Positions 27,899-37,168 of a DNA stretch of 64,000 nucleotides are shown here, one piece after another. Each line of letters opens with the position of its first letter. Positions within the stretch are counted from its first letter, which is position 1. Location of the stretch: assembly GCA_015060165.1 (NCBI GenBank), contig SUZC01000003.1:1-64000 (forward strand), given 5' to 3'. The translations under genes were made by a program, and so were the position numbers. Source of the stretch: Rikenellaceae bacterium (lineage in GTDB: Bacteria > Bacteroidota > Bacteroidia > Bacteroidales > Rikenellaceae). The notes under the pieces are model-generated. The model saw only the letters and a program-made list of their open reading frames with translations. It was not told the origin of the DNA and ran no database searches.

Positions 27899-27930
27899 AG
27901 CCGCTGCGCCGTAAGGCGTGGCGGCTTTTT
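27899..27930 (+). terminator. Terminator after lipoprotein member 1
   Basis: AGCCGC-TG-CGCC-GTAA-GGCG-TG-GCGGCT (27899-27926) then TTTT. A near copy ends the gene at 53493. Confidence 0.85.
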
Positions 27931-27967
27931 ATGAATTACACAGCCCCCAAGTCGGGGGCTGTGACCG

Positions 27968-28996
27968 TTATTTATGTTTCTCGATGTGCGTTTGATGGCG
28001 GAAGTGGAGATACCACCTCACATACTCCTCGCAGTGGCGTTTCGAAAGGCCGCGATGTAGCGATATGTTCTCTTTGAGCTGCCCGAAGAACGACTCCAGG
28101 GCGGCTGTGGTACGAGGCACATCGGGGTGCTCGACAAATTGGAACATATTGGGCAAGGCACGCCGCAGGTGGGTGTAGGCCTTGCACACCATTCGATGCT
28201 CCTTCCACTCGATGCCCGAGGTGAAGGGGCCGCTTTTGCGGGTGACGTAATGGCGGTGTGTGGCATACCACTCCTTGAAATGGGCTATCCATTCGTCGCG
28301 TTGGGTGTGGTTGCGAATAGTGCATATACGTCCGGCCAGGCGCCGAAGCTCCTTGGCGGCGGTGCTATGCGGGAAACGCGTTATCCAGCTCTGACATTCG
28401 CGTTGAATGTGAGCCACACAGCGTTGTCGCACCACATCGGGGCACGCCTCTTCGACCGCTTGGATGATGGCGGGGCTGCCGTCGGTTGTGACGCTCTTAA
28501 TATTTACGCCGGAGTACTTGATTGTGTTGAGATCTTCGACTATTTCGCACGCTCTCTCGTCGTCGGTAATTCTGTAAAAGAGAGTTGTTTTTATGGTCTC
28601 GTCTCTGTACACTACAAGACACACCTTATTGGGGAACCAGGTACCGTCAATCGAAAGGTTAATTCCTTCCTCACAATTAAAAATCTTCCACACAGGATAC
28701 GACCGCAAATAGGTGTCGAACCATCTCGATAGCTGGCGACTGCTATGACCGCTCATCTGCGAGATCTCGGCAATAGTCTGCTTGCGTAATATCCACCACT
28801 TAAACCATATAAATCGATTGGCACTACTTACATCCTTTCTGCGCGATGTGAAACAAATGCCGCAATTTTTGCACTTGTATCGCTGATGCCCTCGCTGTCT
28901 TCCCCATTTAATCGTCTCCAAATAACCACAGTGGGGGCACCTTTTTCGCTTGGGTGCTGCCATAAAAAAACCTCTTTCGGTAAAAAGTGTACTCAA
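27968..28996 (-). CDS. Transposase with N-terminal zinc finger (IS256/Mutator-like, IS1249-type)
   Basis: 342 aa from the upstream ATG; a start at residue 12 (MAAPKRKRCPHCG) is also plausible. Zinc-ribbon CPHCG...CKNCG near the N-terminus, a helix-turn-helix (IAEISQMSGHSSRQLSRW), then an RNase-H-like DDE core with NLSIDGTWF (first Asp), SVTTDGSPA (second Asp) and TAALESFFGQLK (Glu). This matches Mutator/IS256-superfamily enzymes of the IS1249 kind. A stem CAGCCCCC / GGGGGCTG (27942-27962) lies at its 3' side. I could not find terminal inverted repeats or a target duplication, so element ends are undefined (roughly 27932-29070). Confidence 0.8.
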   Translation of the reverse strand: MSTLFTERGFFMAAPKRKRCPHCGYLETIKWGRQRGHQRYKCKNCGICFTSRRKDVSSANRFIWFKWWILRKQTIAEISQMSGHSSRQLSRWFDTYLRSYPVWKIFNCEEGINLSIDGTWFPNKVCLVVYRDETIKTTLFYRITDDERACEIVEDLNTIKYSGVNIKSVTTDGSPAIIQAVEEACPDVVRQRCVAHIQRECQSWITRFPHSTAAKELRRLAGRICTIRNHTQRDEWIAHFKEWYATHRHYVTRKSGPFTSGIEWKEHRMVCKAYTHLRRALPNMFQFVEHPDVPRTTAALESFFGQLKENISLHRGLSKRHCEEYVRWYLHFRHQTHIEKHK

Positions 28997-29269
28997 ATAT
29001 AGTGATTATTTCGCTGCGAAAGGGCAACTTTTGTTCTTTTGAGAGGAATTTGTCGGTGCAATTTAGCCGTTTTTAGTTGGTGAAATCGACACTTAAGAGT
29101 TGGTATAGGCGCGTGGTTGCGGAATCCGAATTGCACACATAAAAATTTCAGATTCGGCCTGTTGACCGGTATGTCTATATTTTAATGCGCAAAAAAAATG
29201 AATAAACAAAAAAACTTGCAAAATTATGTAAGTTTCTCGCCCTTTTTGCGACTATTATAGATAGATAAA

Positions 29270-29300
29270 TTTGACATTTGAGATTTATTCGCTACATTTG
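29270..29300 (+). promoter_or_regulatory. Promoter of the lipoprotein at 29365
   Basis: TTTG (29270-29273), 19 bp, TACATTTG (29293-29300): full consensus. Confidence 0.75.
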
Positions 29301-29364
29301 TATCAAATTGCGGGCCGTGGGCAAAATCCCTTTGTGCCGCTTATGAATTTTAAATTCAAATGTT

Positions 29365-29982
29365 ATGAGAGGATTTTTGAAAATAGCAAAATTATTATTG
29401 GTGGGAGCTTTGTGTTGCGCCTCTATGGCCGCTTGCTCGAAGGATGATGACGATAATCAGAAGACAGAGGAGCCCGATGTTGACCCGCACTACGAATTGG
29501 CTATGCTCGAGACATATTTCTATGCTACCCCGAGTGCCGATTTGTTGGAGATGGCCGATGTTAAGTGTGTGGTTACCGACTACGAAGGCAAAACCAAAAC
29601 CCACGACCTCAATAAGTACAATATGATTGAGATCACGGTGACTGCCGAGCGTCCTTTCGATCCCGACATGTATAGCGGTACTCGCTCATCGTGGATTAAC
29701 CTGCCCGTAACGGCAAAGTTTGAGATTCAGGTGACTCCTAAGTCGGGCGTCACTCCCGACCCTGAGCGCACCTACGAGGCTGCTTTGGAGATGGGTGGTA
29801 TGATGGTTGCGAATAACAACTTTGCCTACGCTCTGAGCGAGATCAAGACCTCGGACAGCTGGTCGAAGTCGCTGGTGGGTGGCGAGGGCCTCAATGAGTG
29901 GCTTGGCTCGACATTCCCACAATCGATGGGTTTCAAGTGCGAGTTTGTGAATGGCAAGTATAAGACTTCGTTGGTGAAGTAG
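29365..29982 (+). CDS. Lipoprotein of unknown function
   Basis: 205 aa; lipobox MAAC (Cys24) followed by SKDDDD, an acidic start that in Bacteroidota can act as a surface-export signal (LES-like). The remainder is a beta-rich domain without a recognised family; no Cys besides the lipid Cys region. Upstream of sppA by 90 bp in the same direction, with its own promoter. Not related to the five-member lipoprotein family in sequence. Confidence 0.7.
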   Translation: MRGFLKIAKLLLVGALCCASMAACSKDDDDNQKTEEPDVDPHYELAMLETYFYATPSADLLEMADVKCVVTDYEGKTKTHDLNKYNMIEITVTAERPFDPDMYSGTRSSWINLPVTAKFEIQVTPKSGVTPDPERTYEAALEMGGMMVANNNFAYALSEIKTSDSWSKSLVGGEGLNEWLGSTFPQSMGFKCEFVNGKYKTSLVK

Positions 29983-30072
29983 CAGGGAAGCGCGGAGCGC
30001 AAAGTCGGAACGTTTGGGAACAAATGTGATATATTTTTGAGAGTTAAGAGGGAAACAGAATCAAAAAACTAT

Positions 30073-32088
30073 ATGGAAGAGAATAAAATTAATCAAGGGG
30101 CCAATGAGGCATCCGAGATTGTAAAGGAGCAGCCCGAGCAAGTGAAGGATCAGGCCGCAGAAATTGTAAAGGAGCAAGCAGCCGAGCAGGTGAAAGAGCA
30201 GCCCGAGCAGCCAAAGGAGCAGGCCACAGAGCCTGCAAAGGAGCCAGTAGCGGCAGCTCCCGTAGCAGCATCGGCTAAACCCAAAGCCAAAAAGGCAAAG
30301 GCCGGCAAGGGTGGAGCATCGTTTGGTAAAATATTTTTGGCGGCATTGTTGGCTGTTCTGGCAGGTGGAGTGGTTACATCAATCTTCTTTGCAATCCTAT
30401 TCTCGGGATTCTCGGCATTGATGCAGCCTACGCAAACAACTATTCCAGAGAGCGCAATCTTGCGTATTGATTTAAGCGAGAACTTGGTTGAAGCACCCAC
30501 AAAAGACCCAATGGCGATGTTCGACTTCGCTTCGATGACTACCAGCGGAGAGCTTACGCTCTACAACGCTCTGCGTGCTATCGAGAAGGCATCGACCGAC
30601 GAGCGTATCAAGGGTATCTATATCAATCTAAACGGTGCCGGCTCGGCATCGATAACCTCATTGGAGGAGTTGCGCGCCGCTATCGAGACATTCAAGCAGA
30701 GTGGTAAATTTGTGGTTTCATACAACGAGGTTTATTCTCAGATTGCATACTACTTCTGCTCGGTGGCAGACAAAATCTTTATCCAGCCCGAGGGTTCATT
30801 CGAATGGAAGGGTTTGTCGGTTGACAATATGTTCTTCAAGGGCTTAATCGATAAGTTGGGTATCGAGGTAAGTATCTTACGCCCTACGGTTTGTAAGTAT
30901 AAGAGTGCCGTTGAGCCATTCTTCCTGACAAAGATGTCTGACGCCAACCGCGCACAAAACCAGCAGTTGGCCAACACTATGTGGGGTATTATTACAGAAG
31001 CCGTATCGAAATCGCGTGGCATAAGCGTTGAGGCACTCAATAAATTGGCCGACGATTTGGCTATTACTCTGCCTTCGGAAGCCGTTGAGCATAAGTTTGT
31101 CGATGCTACATTGTATGCCGACCAAGTAGAGGAGCTCTTCAAGAGCGAGTATGGCATCGAGAAGCCCGAGTACGTATCGTTGGGCGAATACGCTTCATCA
31201 CTCGTTCCAAATGCCGCGAAAGCCGCAGCTCCAAAGGTGGCTATCGTCTATGCACAGGGTGATATTGTTGATGGTAGTGGTAGCGACGACAATATCTATG
31301 GCTACACACTCGCCAAGACCATCAAAGGTGTGGCCGAAGACGACGACGTGAAGGCTGTTGTGTTGCGTGTCAATTCAACCGGTGGTAGTGCTTTGGCATC
31401 GGATATCATCTGGCGCGAGATAAAGCTCTTGCAGCAGAAGAAGCCTATTATCGTATCGATGGGTCACACCGCAGCCAGCGGTGGATACTACATTTCAGCT
31501 CCTGCCGACGCAATCGTTGCAGACAAGTTCACGCTCACAGGTTCAATCGGTGTGTTTGGTATGTTGCCAAGCTTTGGTGCAGCTTTGGAGAAGAATTTGG
31601 GTGTTACAATCGACGGTGTTACAACCAACAAATATTCAAGTATGGGCAATGGATTCTCGCCCCTTGCAGCTCAGGAGCATCAGGCACTTATGCGCGGTGT
31701 GGATAGAGTATATGAGCGTTTCACTTCGCTTGTAGCCGAGGGTCGTAACCTCACAATCGAGAAGGTATTGGAGATTGCCGAGGGTCGCGTTTGGACAGGT
31801 GTCGAGGCGCAGCAGAACGGTTTGGTTGACACTTGCGGAGGCATTACTGCCGCATTGGCAATTGCAGTAGAGAAGTCGGGCTTGGGCGATAACTTCCAAA
31901 TCGTGGAGGTTAAGGAGGAGCTCACAGGCTTTATGGCAATGTTGGAGAGCCTCAACGTGAGGATTCGCGCAGCATTTGCCCCACAAGGCGAGATTGGCGA
32001 ATTCTATAAACAATACAAACGAATCGAGAATATGCTCTCGAAGAAGGATATCTACACATACTGCCCCTACATCTATCGTGTTGAGTAA
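30073..32088 (+). CDS. sppA: Signal peptide peptidase SppA, 67K type
   Basis: 671 aa from ATG 30073 (an in-frame TTG at 30037 is within a promoter-like TATTTTTG and is rejected). Cytoplasmic N-tail of about 75 residues rich in Glu/Gln/Lys repeats (KEQPEQ, KEQAAE) and Ala/Pro, then one membrane segment (FLAALLAVLAGGVVTSIFFA, about residues 85-115), then the duplicated S49 domain. The catalytic Ser lies in HTAASGGYYIS of the second half; the Lys partner is in the first half. Degrades signal peptides and damaged membrane proteins. The long repetitive N-tail is an unusual addition. Terminator at 32119. Confidence 0.93.
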   Translation: MEENKINQGANEASEIVKEQPEQVKDQAAEIVKEQAAEQVKEQPEQPKEQATEPAKEPVAAAPVAASAKPKAKKAKAGKGGASFGKIFLAALLAVLAGGVVTSIFFAILFSGFSALMQPTQTTIPESAILRIDLSENLVEAPTKDPMAMFDFASMTTSGELTLYNALRAIEKASTDERIKGIYINLNGAGSASITSLEELRAAIETFKQSGKFVVSYNEVYSQIAYYFCSVADKIFIQPEGSFEWKGLSVDNMFFKGLIDKLGIEVSILRPTVCKYKSAVEPFFLTKMSDANRAQNQQLANTMWGIITEAVSKSRGISVEALNKLADDLAITLPSEAVEHKFVDATLYADQVEELFKSEYGIEKPEYVSLGEYASSLVPNAAKAAAPKVAIVYAQGDIVDGSGSDDNIYGYTLAKTIKGVAEDDDVKAVVLRVNSTGGSALASDIIWREIKLLQQKKPIIVSMGHTAASGGYYISAPADAIVADKFTLTGSIGVFGMLPSFGAALEKNLGVTIDGVTTNKYSSMGNGFSPLAAQEHQALMRGVDRVYERFTSLVAEGRNLTIEKVLEIAEGRVWTGVEAQQNGLVDTCGGITAALAIAVEKSGLGDNFQIVEVKEELTGFMAMLESLNVRIRAAFAPQGEIGEFYKQYKRIENMLSKKDIYTYCPYIYRVE

Positions 32089-32118
32089 GAACCAACCATA
32101 AGACAATTAGCATAGTGA

Positions 32119-32158
32119 ACCCGAGGAGTCCCGTGATGGTAGCCTCGGGTATTTTTTT
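32119..32158 (+). terminator. Terminator after sppA
   Basis: ACCCGAGG (32119-32126) / CCTCGGGT (32143-32150), then T7. Confidence 0.85.
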
Positions 32159-32262
32159 GCCTAATGGTCTGCTTGGGCAAAAGCGATAGGAATTCAAGAT
32201 TCAAAATTATATTCCCGCCCGAAGGCCAATTTTTAATTCTGAATTCCCCTCGCCCATCTCAA

Positions 32263-32306
32263 ACGTTTTTAAACAATTTTAATAATTAGCTTTTTCGGGG
32301 TAAATT
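32263..32306 (+). promoter_or_regulatory. Conserved upstream box before the C10 protease
   Basis: About 44 bp nearly identical to the first part of the lipoprotein promoter cassettes (27119, 36986, 53335) and similar to 34424. Here the following promoter sequence differs and lacks the poly-C tract. A TAATTTTG (about 32394-32401) could be the -7. Confidence 0.55.
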
Positions 32307-32463
32307 CAATGTTTTTACACTGAATTTTGCGAAATTATACACTGGATAAAAAAAATATTTGGCCAAATTATTGTGCGAATGAGAAATTGTAGTTAATTTT
32401 GTAATGTGCGAAAGATTATTGTGAGAGAGAAACTTTGAGTATTTAATTTAAAATTAAAAAAAT

Positions 32464-33771
32464 ATGAAAAAGCTTTTAAATTTTTCTCTGGCAATAATTG
32501 CGGTAGCTTTTGTTGCCTGCTCTTACGAAGATGTAGCATTGTCTACAAATGAAAGTCCCTCAAATCCTTACGAGGTTACACCCGATGAGGCCGTTCAGTT
32601 GTTGCAGACTGTAATGGGCGGAGAATCTACCCGAGCCATATCTGTTGGCTCGATTCAAACCCTGAGAAAAAGTGATTTTGTTCCCACCACTCGCGGAGCG
32701 GAGGATGGAGATGTTGTCTACATTGTCGATTTGGAGGATGGCGGAAGTGCTATTATGGGCGCCGACAAACGTATGGAACCCATCTATGCTATTCTCGATG
32801 AAACAAAGATTTCTCCCGAACAATTAACACTCTCTGCTACTCGCTCAGACGATGGCGAGCAGGATATCGAGGAGTATGTGATGGGGTTGGTGAATAATAA
32901 GATACAAGTAGATGTAATGGGTTTTGAGCATACGCTTCCTGAAATGCCGATGATTCCAAGAGACCAAACTTGGACAGAAACTACGGTAATTGGTCGTCAG
33001 TCCCCTTTGCTTAGAACAAAATGGGGGCAGGACCATCCGTTTAATTTGCGTTTTCCTTTGATTGATAACTGTGTGTTCAACCGAGAGTTTGCAGGGTGTG
33101 TGACAGTTGCAGTTGCACAAATTATGTGTTATAATAGATTTCCCAATCTTGTGGGTAATCGAGCTATTTCATGGAATTTAGCAAGTCAATATGATTTTGA
33201 AAACACTTCCCCATCTGATGATGTTATAAATGCAGTTGCATGGCTTATGTGGGCAGTTGCATTGGAATTACCTGCAGATTGGGGTGGTACGGATACTCGT
33301 GATGATGGAACAGCTTCAAGTATAGAAGATGCGGCTGCATTAATGACAAGACATGGATATTATAGTGTGCAAATTATCAACGAACTTAATACAACCGTAG
33401 TAATTGATATGTTATGCGATAGGGAGCAGCCCGTTTATATTAGGGGTAGAAGTGAGGTCGATGGAGAAAGTGCATATCATGCGTGGCTTATTGATGGGTG
33501 TAATGTTTATAAAGAAGATTTCTGGGTTAGGCATTATATAGATTCTTTTAGGTTTAACGAATATATAGAAAATACAAAAGAATATAATTTATTGCATTGT
33601 AATTTTGGTTATGAAGGGAGATGCGATGGTTATTACTCTTCAGGGTTATTCAAATTATATCCAGCTCCTAGCTTAGATGATGAATATATTGATAGTTCTG
33701 TTGGTGATTTGCCAGGTAGTAAATATGAAAATTATGCATCTGATTTTAAAATAATGGTATATGATTTATAG
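32464..33771 (+). CDS. C10-family (streptopain-like) cysteine protease, lipoprotein
   Basis: 435 aa. Lipobox VAC (Cys19). Residues 20-170 form a propeptide-like region; the catalytic domain has Cys212 in NREFAGCVTVAVAQIM and His339 in AYHAWLIDG, with the HCNFGYEGRCDGYY block near residue 380, where most relatives have Trp (HCNWGW). Family members (SpeB, PrtT, Bacteroides Bfp/Btp) are secreted as zymogens and cut after removal of the propeptide. Here membrane anchoring is predicted. The lipoprotein gene 10 bp downstream is in the place where C10 inhibitor genes sit in other species. Confidence 0.85.
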   Translation: MKKLLNFSLAIIAVAFVACSYEDVALSTNESPSNPYEVTPDEAVQLLQTVMGGESTRAISVGSIQTLRKSDFVPTTRGAEDGDVVYIVDLEDGGSAIMGADKRMEPIYAILDETKISPEQLTLSATRSDDGEQDIEEYVMGLVNNKIQVDVMGFEHTLPEMPMIPRDQTWTETTVIGRQSPLLRTKWGQDHPFNLRFPLIDNCVFNREFAGCVTVAVAQIMCYNRFPNLVGNRAISWNLASQYDFENTSPSDDVINAVAWLMWAVALELPADWGGTDTRDDGTASSIEDAAALMTRHGYYSVQIINELNTTVVIDMLCDREQPVYIRGRSEVDGESAYHAWLIDGCNVYKEDFWVRHYIDSFRFNEYIENTKEYNLLHCNFGYEGRCDGYYSSGLFKLYPAPSLDDEYIDSSVGDLPGSKYENYASDFKIMVYDL

Positions 33772-33781
33772 TAGATAAATT

Positions 33782-34348
33782 ATGAAAAGAATTCTATTTA
33801 TGATGCTCGCCGTTGTAATGTTTGCAGGGTGCAGCAAGGAAGATGAAAATCAAAATCAGTTGGAAAATATTATCCAATCGATGGGCCAAAGCCAACTCTC
33901 TGCTATGGATATTATGAAATCAGCCGAGTGTTGGCAGGTAAAAATCATATATCAATATACCGAGGCTGGTGGTAAGGGTGATAGTAAATTGTATTACGAC
34001 CCTGAGAATATGAAATTGGAAGGAGGAAGTCGAGGCGCGAATTACAGAGTAGCCGATGGTAATTTTTATGAATTGCGCTCTCACCCTCTAAATTCTTATC
34101 CATACTATTATACTTATGCCCTTTCTGGTGCTGGCAATAGTTTTTCACTTGTTCGCAAGCACGATAGCCTTGTTAAAACAATGAATATTGTGGCATACGA
34201 CGATAAGAGTATGGTTATAGAATTTTACAATCCTGCCATAAAGGAGTATCCCTACTCGCGAGAGTATGTTGTCCGTTGGAGTCCGAGCGATGAATATTGG
34301 GATATGTTAACAGCCTACGAGGATTTGCCAGAAGATGAAAGACCATAA
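33782..34348 (+). CDS. Small lipoprotein of the repeated family (member 2), possible C10 protease inhibitor
   Basis: 188 aa; lipobox FAGC (Cys17). It starts 10 bp after the C10 protease stop and must share its transcript. Family landmarks: SAECWQVKI, EAGGKGD and the strand NIVAYDDKSMVIEFY. In streptococcal and Bacteroides C10 loci a small protein encoded next to the protease inhibits it; position and size make that role plausible here, but no sequence match to Spi or Bfi/Bti proteins can be claimed by eye. Terminator follows at 34363. Confidence 0.7.
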   Translation: MKRILFMMLAVVMFAGCSKEDENQNQLENIIQSMGQSQLSAMDIMKSAECWQVKIIYQYTEAGGKGDSKLYYDPENMKLEGGSRGANYRVADGNFYELRSHPLNSYPYYYTYALSGAGNSFSLVRKHDSLVKTMNIVAYDDKSMVIEFYNPAIKEYPYSREYVVRWSPSDEYWDMLTAYEDLPEDERP

Positions 34349-34362
34349 TTTGAATTTTAAGG

Positions 34363-34393
34363 CCGCCGCCTGAAAAAGGGTGGCGGTTTTTTT
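34363..34393 (+). terminator. Terminator after C10/lipoprotein operon
   Basis: CCGCCGCC (34363-34370) / GGTGGCGG (34379-34386), one G-T pair, then T7. Confidence 0.8.
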
Positions 34394-34423
34394 GAATTTT
34401 GAATTCCCCGCGCCCAACCCAAA

Positions 34424-34558
34424 ACGTTTTTGAATAATTTCAATAATCGGCTTTTTGGGGGTGGCGATTTTTTTATGAATAAGAGGGGTGGCGTTGGTTA
34501 TAACTTGTGTGGAGATAAGTGCTTTGCGTACAATTTTAGTGAATATTTATTACCTTTG
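34424..34558 (+). promoter_or_regulatory. Upstream box and promoter of the M13 peptidase
   Basis: 34424-34462 is a diverged copy of the conserved upstream box. TTTG (34523-34526), 24 bp, TACCTTTG (34551-34558) is the likely promoter, with a rather long spacer. No gene is seen in 34394-34641. Confidence 0.45.
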
Positions 34559-34641
34559 TGCCGCAATTGCGGAGTTTGCGCCGTGGCGAAGGACGCCGTA
34601 TATTGGTTTACATCATTGTAGATTTTTGAAAAACAATAAGA

Positions 34642-36675
34642 ATGAAAAAGTTATTATTAACCATCACAACAATTGCAGTTATGGCAAGTTGTAAGAATGC
34701 GGCCGACGAGCAGCGTCCTGCTATCGACCGTGCTAATTTCGACGAGAGCGTGGCTCTCAACGAGGATTTCTATCAGTACGCTACGGGCGGCTGGCAGAAG
34801 GCCAACCCTATGAAGCCTGAGTTTTCGCGTTACGGCGTGTTTGACATCTTGCGCGAGAACAACGAGGTGCGTCTTAACGACCTCTTCTCATCGATGACTC
34901 AGTCGAAGGCCGAGAAGGGCAGCGTCGAGCAGAAGATCGCCGACCTCTACACTATGGGTCTCGACTCAGCTCGTCTCAACAAGGAGGGTGTGGCTCCATT
35001 GAAGGCCGACCTCGACCAGCTTATGCAGGTGTCGGAGTTGCAGCACGTTACAATCGCTTTGGCACGTATTCATATGGCTGCCGGCAATCCATTGTTTGGC
35101 ATCGGCGTGAGTGCCGATTTGATGAACTCTAACATCAATGCTCTCTATGCCGATCAGTCGGGTCTGGGTATGGGTAACCGCGACTACTATCTCGACGAGG
35201 AGCACGCATCGAAGCGCGAGGGTTATGTGGAGTGGCTTACCAAGGCCTTCACATTGTGTGGCATCGCCAACCCTGCCGAGTCGGCTAAGGGTGTGTTGGA
35301 GTTCGAGACCAAGATGGCTAAGTCGTTCCGCTCGAATGTGCAGTTGCGCGACATTGCATCGCAGTACAACCCAATGACAAAGGCCGATTTCGTGAAGCGT
35401 TACGACGCTATCGATTGGGCTACCTATTTCCGCGATATGGGCATCGGCGAGTTCGACAAGATTATTGTGGGCCAGCCTGAGGTGTTGGACACTGTCAACG
35501 GCTTGCTCAAGAAGGAGCCTCTCGCTACCATCAAGAACTACTTGGCTGCCAGCGTTATTTCGAGTGCAGCGGGCTATGTGGGCGATGAGCTCTACACCGC
35601 ACACTTCGATTTCTTCGGTCGCCAGATGTCGGGTCAGCAGCAGATGCGTCCCCGCTGGAAGCGTGCTATGGCTGTGCCCAACGGAATCCTGGGCGAGGCT
35701 GTGGGCGAAATCTATGTGAAGAAGTACTTCCCTGAGAGCGACAAGCAGCGCGTATTGGAGCTTGTGAAGAATTTGCAGACCGCTTTGGGTCAGCATATCG
35801 ACGCTCTGGATTGGATGTCTGCCGAGACCAAGGCCAAGGCTCGCGAGAAGTTGGCAACCTTCACTGTGAAGATCGGCTACCCCGACAAGTGGAAGGATTA
35901 CTCATCGCTCTCGATTGACCCTGCATACTCTTATTGGGAGAATATGAAGCAGGCATCGGCGTGGTATACAGCCGACAATATCTCGAAGCTCGGTAAGGAG
36001 GTTGACCGCGACGAGTGGCATATGACACCCCAGTATGTCAACGCATACTATAACCCCACAACCAACGAGATATGCTTCCCAGCGGCTATTCTTCAGCCAC
36101 CGTTCTATAACTCGGCTGCCGACGACGCTGTAAACTACGGTGCTATCGGCGTGGTTATCGGCCACGAGATGACTCACGGCTTCGACGATCAGGGTCGCCA
36201 CTTCGACAAGGTGGGTAATATGGCCAACTGGTGGACCGATGCCGATTCAGAGGCTTTCAAGAAGAAGACCGATGTGTTGGTTGAGCAGTTCAACAAGGTA
36301 GAGTGCCTTCCAGCCAAGGATGGTCAGCCTGCGATTATGGCCGATGGCGCATTGTCGCTCGGCGAGAATATTGCCGACCAGGGCGGTTTGCGAGTGGCTT
36401 ACACCGCATTGCACAACTCATTCGAGGGTAAGGGCGAGCCTGCACCTATCGATGGCTTCACTGCCGATCAGCGCTTCTACCTCTCTTACGCTACAATCTG
36501 GGGTCAGAACATCCGCGATGAGGAGATTGCACGCCTCACCAAGACCGATGTTCACTCACTCGGCAAGAACCGTGTGAATGTTACCCTGCGTAATATCGAC
36601 ACCTTCCACAATGCCTTCGGCATCACCGAGGGTGCTATGTTCCTGCCCGAGAACGAGCGAGTTATCATCTGGTAG
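34642..36675 (+). CDS. M13-family metalloendopeptidase (PepO/neprilysin-like) lipoprotein
   Basis: 677 aa; lipobox MASC (Cys17). N-terminal alpha domain, then the zinc site HEMTHGFDDQG (His508, Glu509, His512) and GENIADQGG carrying the third ligand Glu; NAYYNPTTNEICFPAAIL and the C-terminal VIIW end are family marks. M13 enzymes cleave short peptides; being a lipoprotein it would act at the periplasm or surface in peptide use. Single gene, ended by the hairpin at 36708. Confidence 0.95.
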   Translation: MKKLLLTITTIAVMASCKNAADEQRPAIDRANFDESVALNEDFYQYATGGWQKANPMKPEFSRYGVFDILRENNEVRLNDLFSSMTQSKAEKGSVEQKIADLYTMGLDSARLNKEGVAPLKADLDQLMQVSELQHVTIALARIHMAAGNPLFGIGVSADLMNSNINALYADQSGLGMGNRDYYLDEEHASKREGYVEWLTKAFTLCGIANPAESAKGVLEFETKMAKSFRSNVQLRDIASQYNPMTKADFVKRYDAIDWATYFRDMGIGEFDKIIVGQPEVLDTVNGLLKKEPLATIKNYLAASVISSAAGYVGDELYTAHFDFFGRQMSGQQQMRPRWKRAMAVPNGILGEAVGEIYVKKYFPESDKQRVLELVKNLQTALGQHIDALDWMSAETKAKAREKLATFTVKIGYPDKWKDYSSLSIDPAYSYWENMKQASAWYTADNISKLGKEVDRDEWHMTPQYVNAYYNPTTNEICFPAAILQPPFYNSAADDAVNYGAIGVVIGHEMTHGFDDQGRHFDKVGNMANWWTDADSEAFKKKTDVLVEQFNKVECLPAKDGQPAIMADGALSLGENIADQGGLRVAYTALHNSFEGKGEPAPIDGFTADQRFYLSYATIWGQNIRDEEIARLTKTDVHSLGKNRVNVTLRNIDTFHNAFGITEGAMFLPENERVIIW

Positions 36676-36707
36676 TCGAAGGAATTGAGAATTCAAAATT
36701 GGTTAAA

Positions 36708-36744
36708 TATCCTGTCTAACATCGAGTTAGGCAGGATATTTTTT
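36708..36744 (+). terminator. Terminator after M13 gene (repeat-associated hairpin)
   Basis: TATCCTG (36708-36714) / CAGGATA (36732-36738) plus inner CTAAC / GTTAG, then T6. Copy of the hairpin at 26921. Confidence 0.8.
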
Positions 36745-36752
36745 ATATAAAT

Positions 36753-36988
36753 ACGTCATTCCGCATTTTTACATCAATCAACTTTTGGTGATAATATTGC
36801 GGTCTATGTAAAAATGTCGGGAAGGTTGCGATTAAGGTGAGAGCAGAGTATGTTTGCATACTTTGCCGAACCGTAGCAACCAAAAGCCGCGAACGCGGAT
36901 TAATCAACCGCTTATTAAAGACCTTGCAAAGAACAATCTTTTGCTGCAAAGTCTTTCTTTGAAACATTGTTCTCTGTCAGAATGACGT
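36753..36988. repeat. MITE-like inverted-repeat element, copy 4, with about 86-bp insertion
   Basis: ACGTCATTCC (36753) to GAATGACGT (36980-36988). Relative to copy 3 it carries extra DNA at about 36817-36902, which has its own inverted repeats: GCAGAGTATG (36843-36852) / CATACTTTGC (36857-36866) and CCGCG-AA-CGCGG (36887-36898). Confidence 0.75.
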
Positions 36989-37168
36989 TTTTAAACAATT
37001 TTAATAATTAGCTTTTTGGGGGTAAATTCTAAGAAAATCCACCCGAAAACGCAAAAAAATCAAAAAATTTCGTCAAAATATTTGCCCCCTCCCCTAAATT
37101 TTTTATTATCTTTACATCGTGCGAAAGTATTCGTGAGAAAGAAGTGTATAGCCTAAAACTAAATTTTT
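36986..37168 (+). promoter_or_regulatory. Duplicated promoter cassette with poly-C spacer, copy B
   Basis: Box 36986-37028; -33 TTTG (37081-37084), spacer of 22 bp opening CCCCCTCCCC (37085-37094), -7 TATCTTTA (37107-37114). About 95% identical to copy A; here the C tract is interrupted by one T. Confidence 0.7.

Noticed and set aside
27932..29070. Complete insertion sequence with defined ends
   Set aside because: The transposase is clear, but no terminal inverted repeats or target duplication could be found by eye, so only the gene is annotated.
34430..34621. 63-aa open frame before the M13 gene
   Set aside because: It overlaps the conserved upstream box and promoter elements, has no family likeness, and is best read as regulatory DNA.
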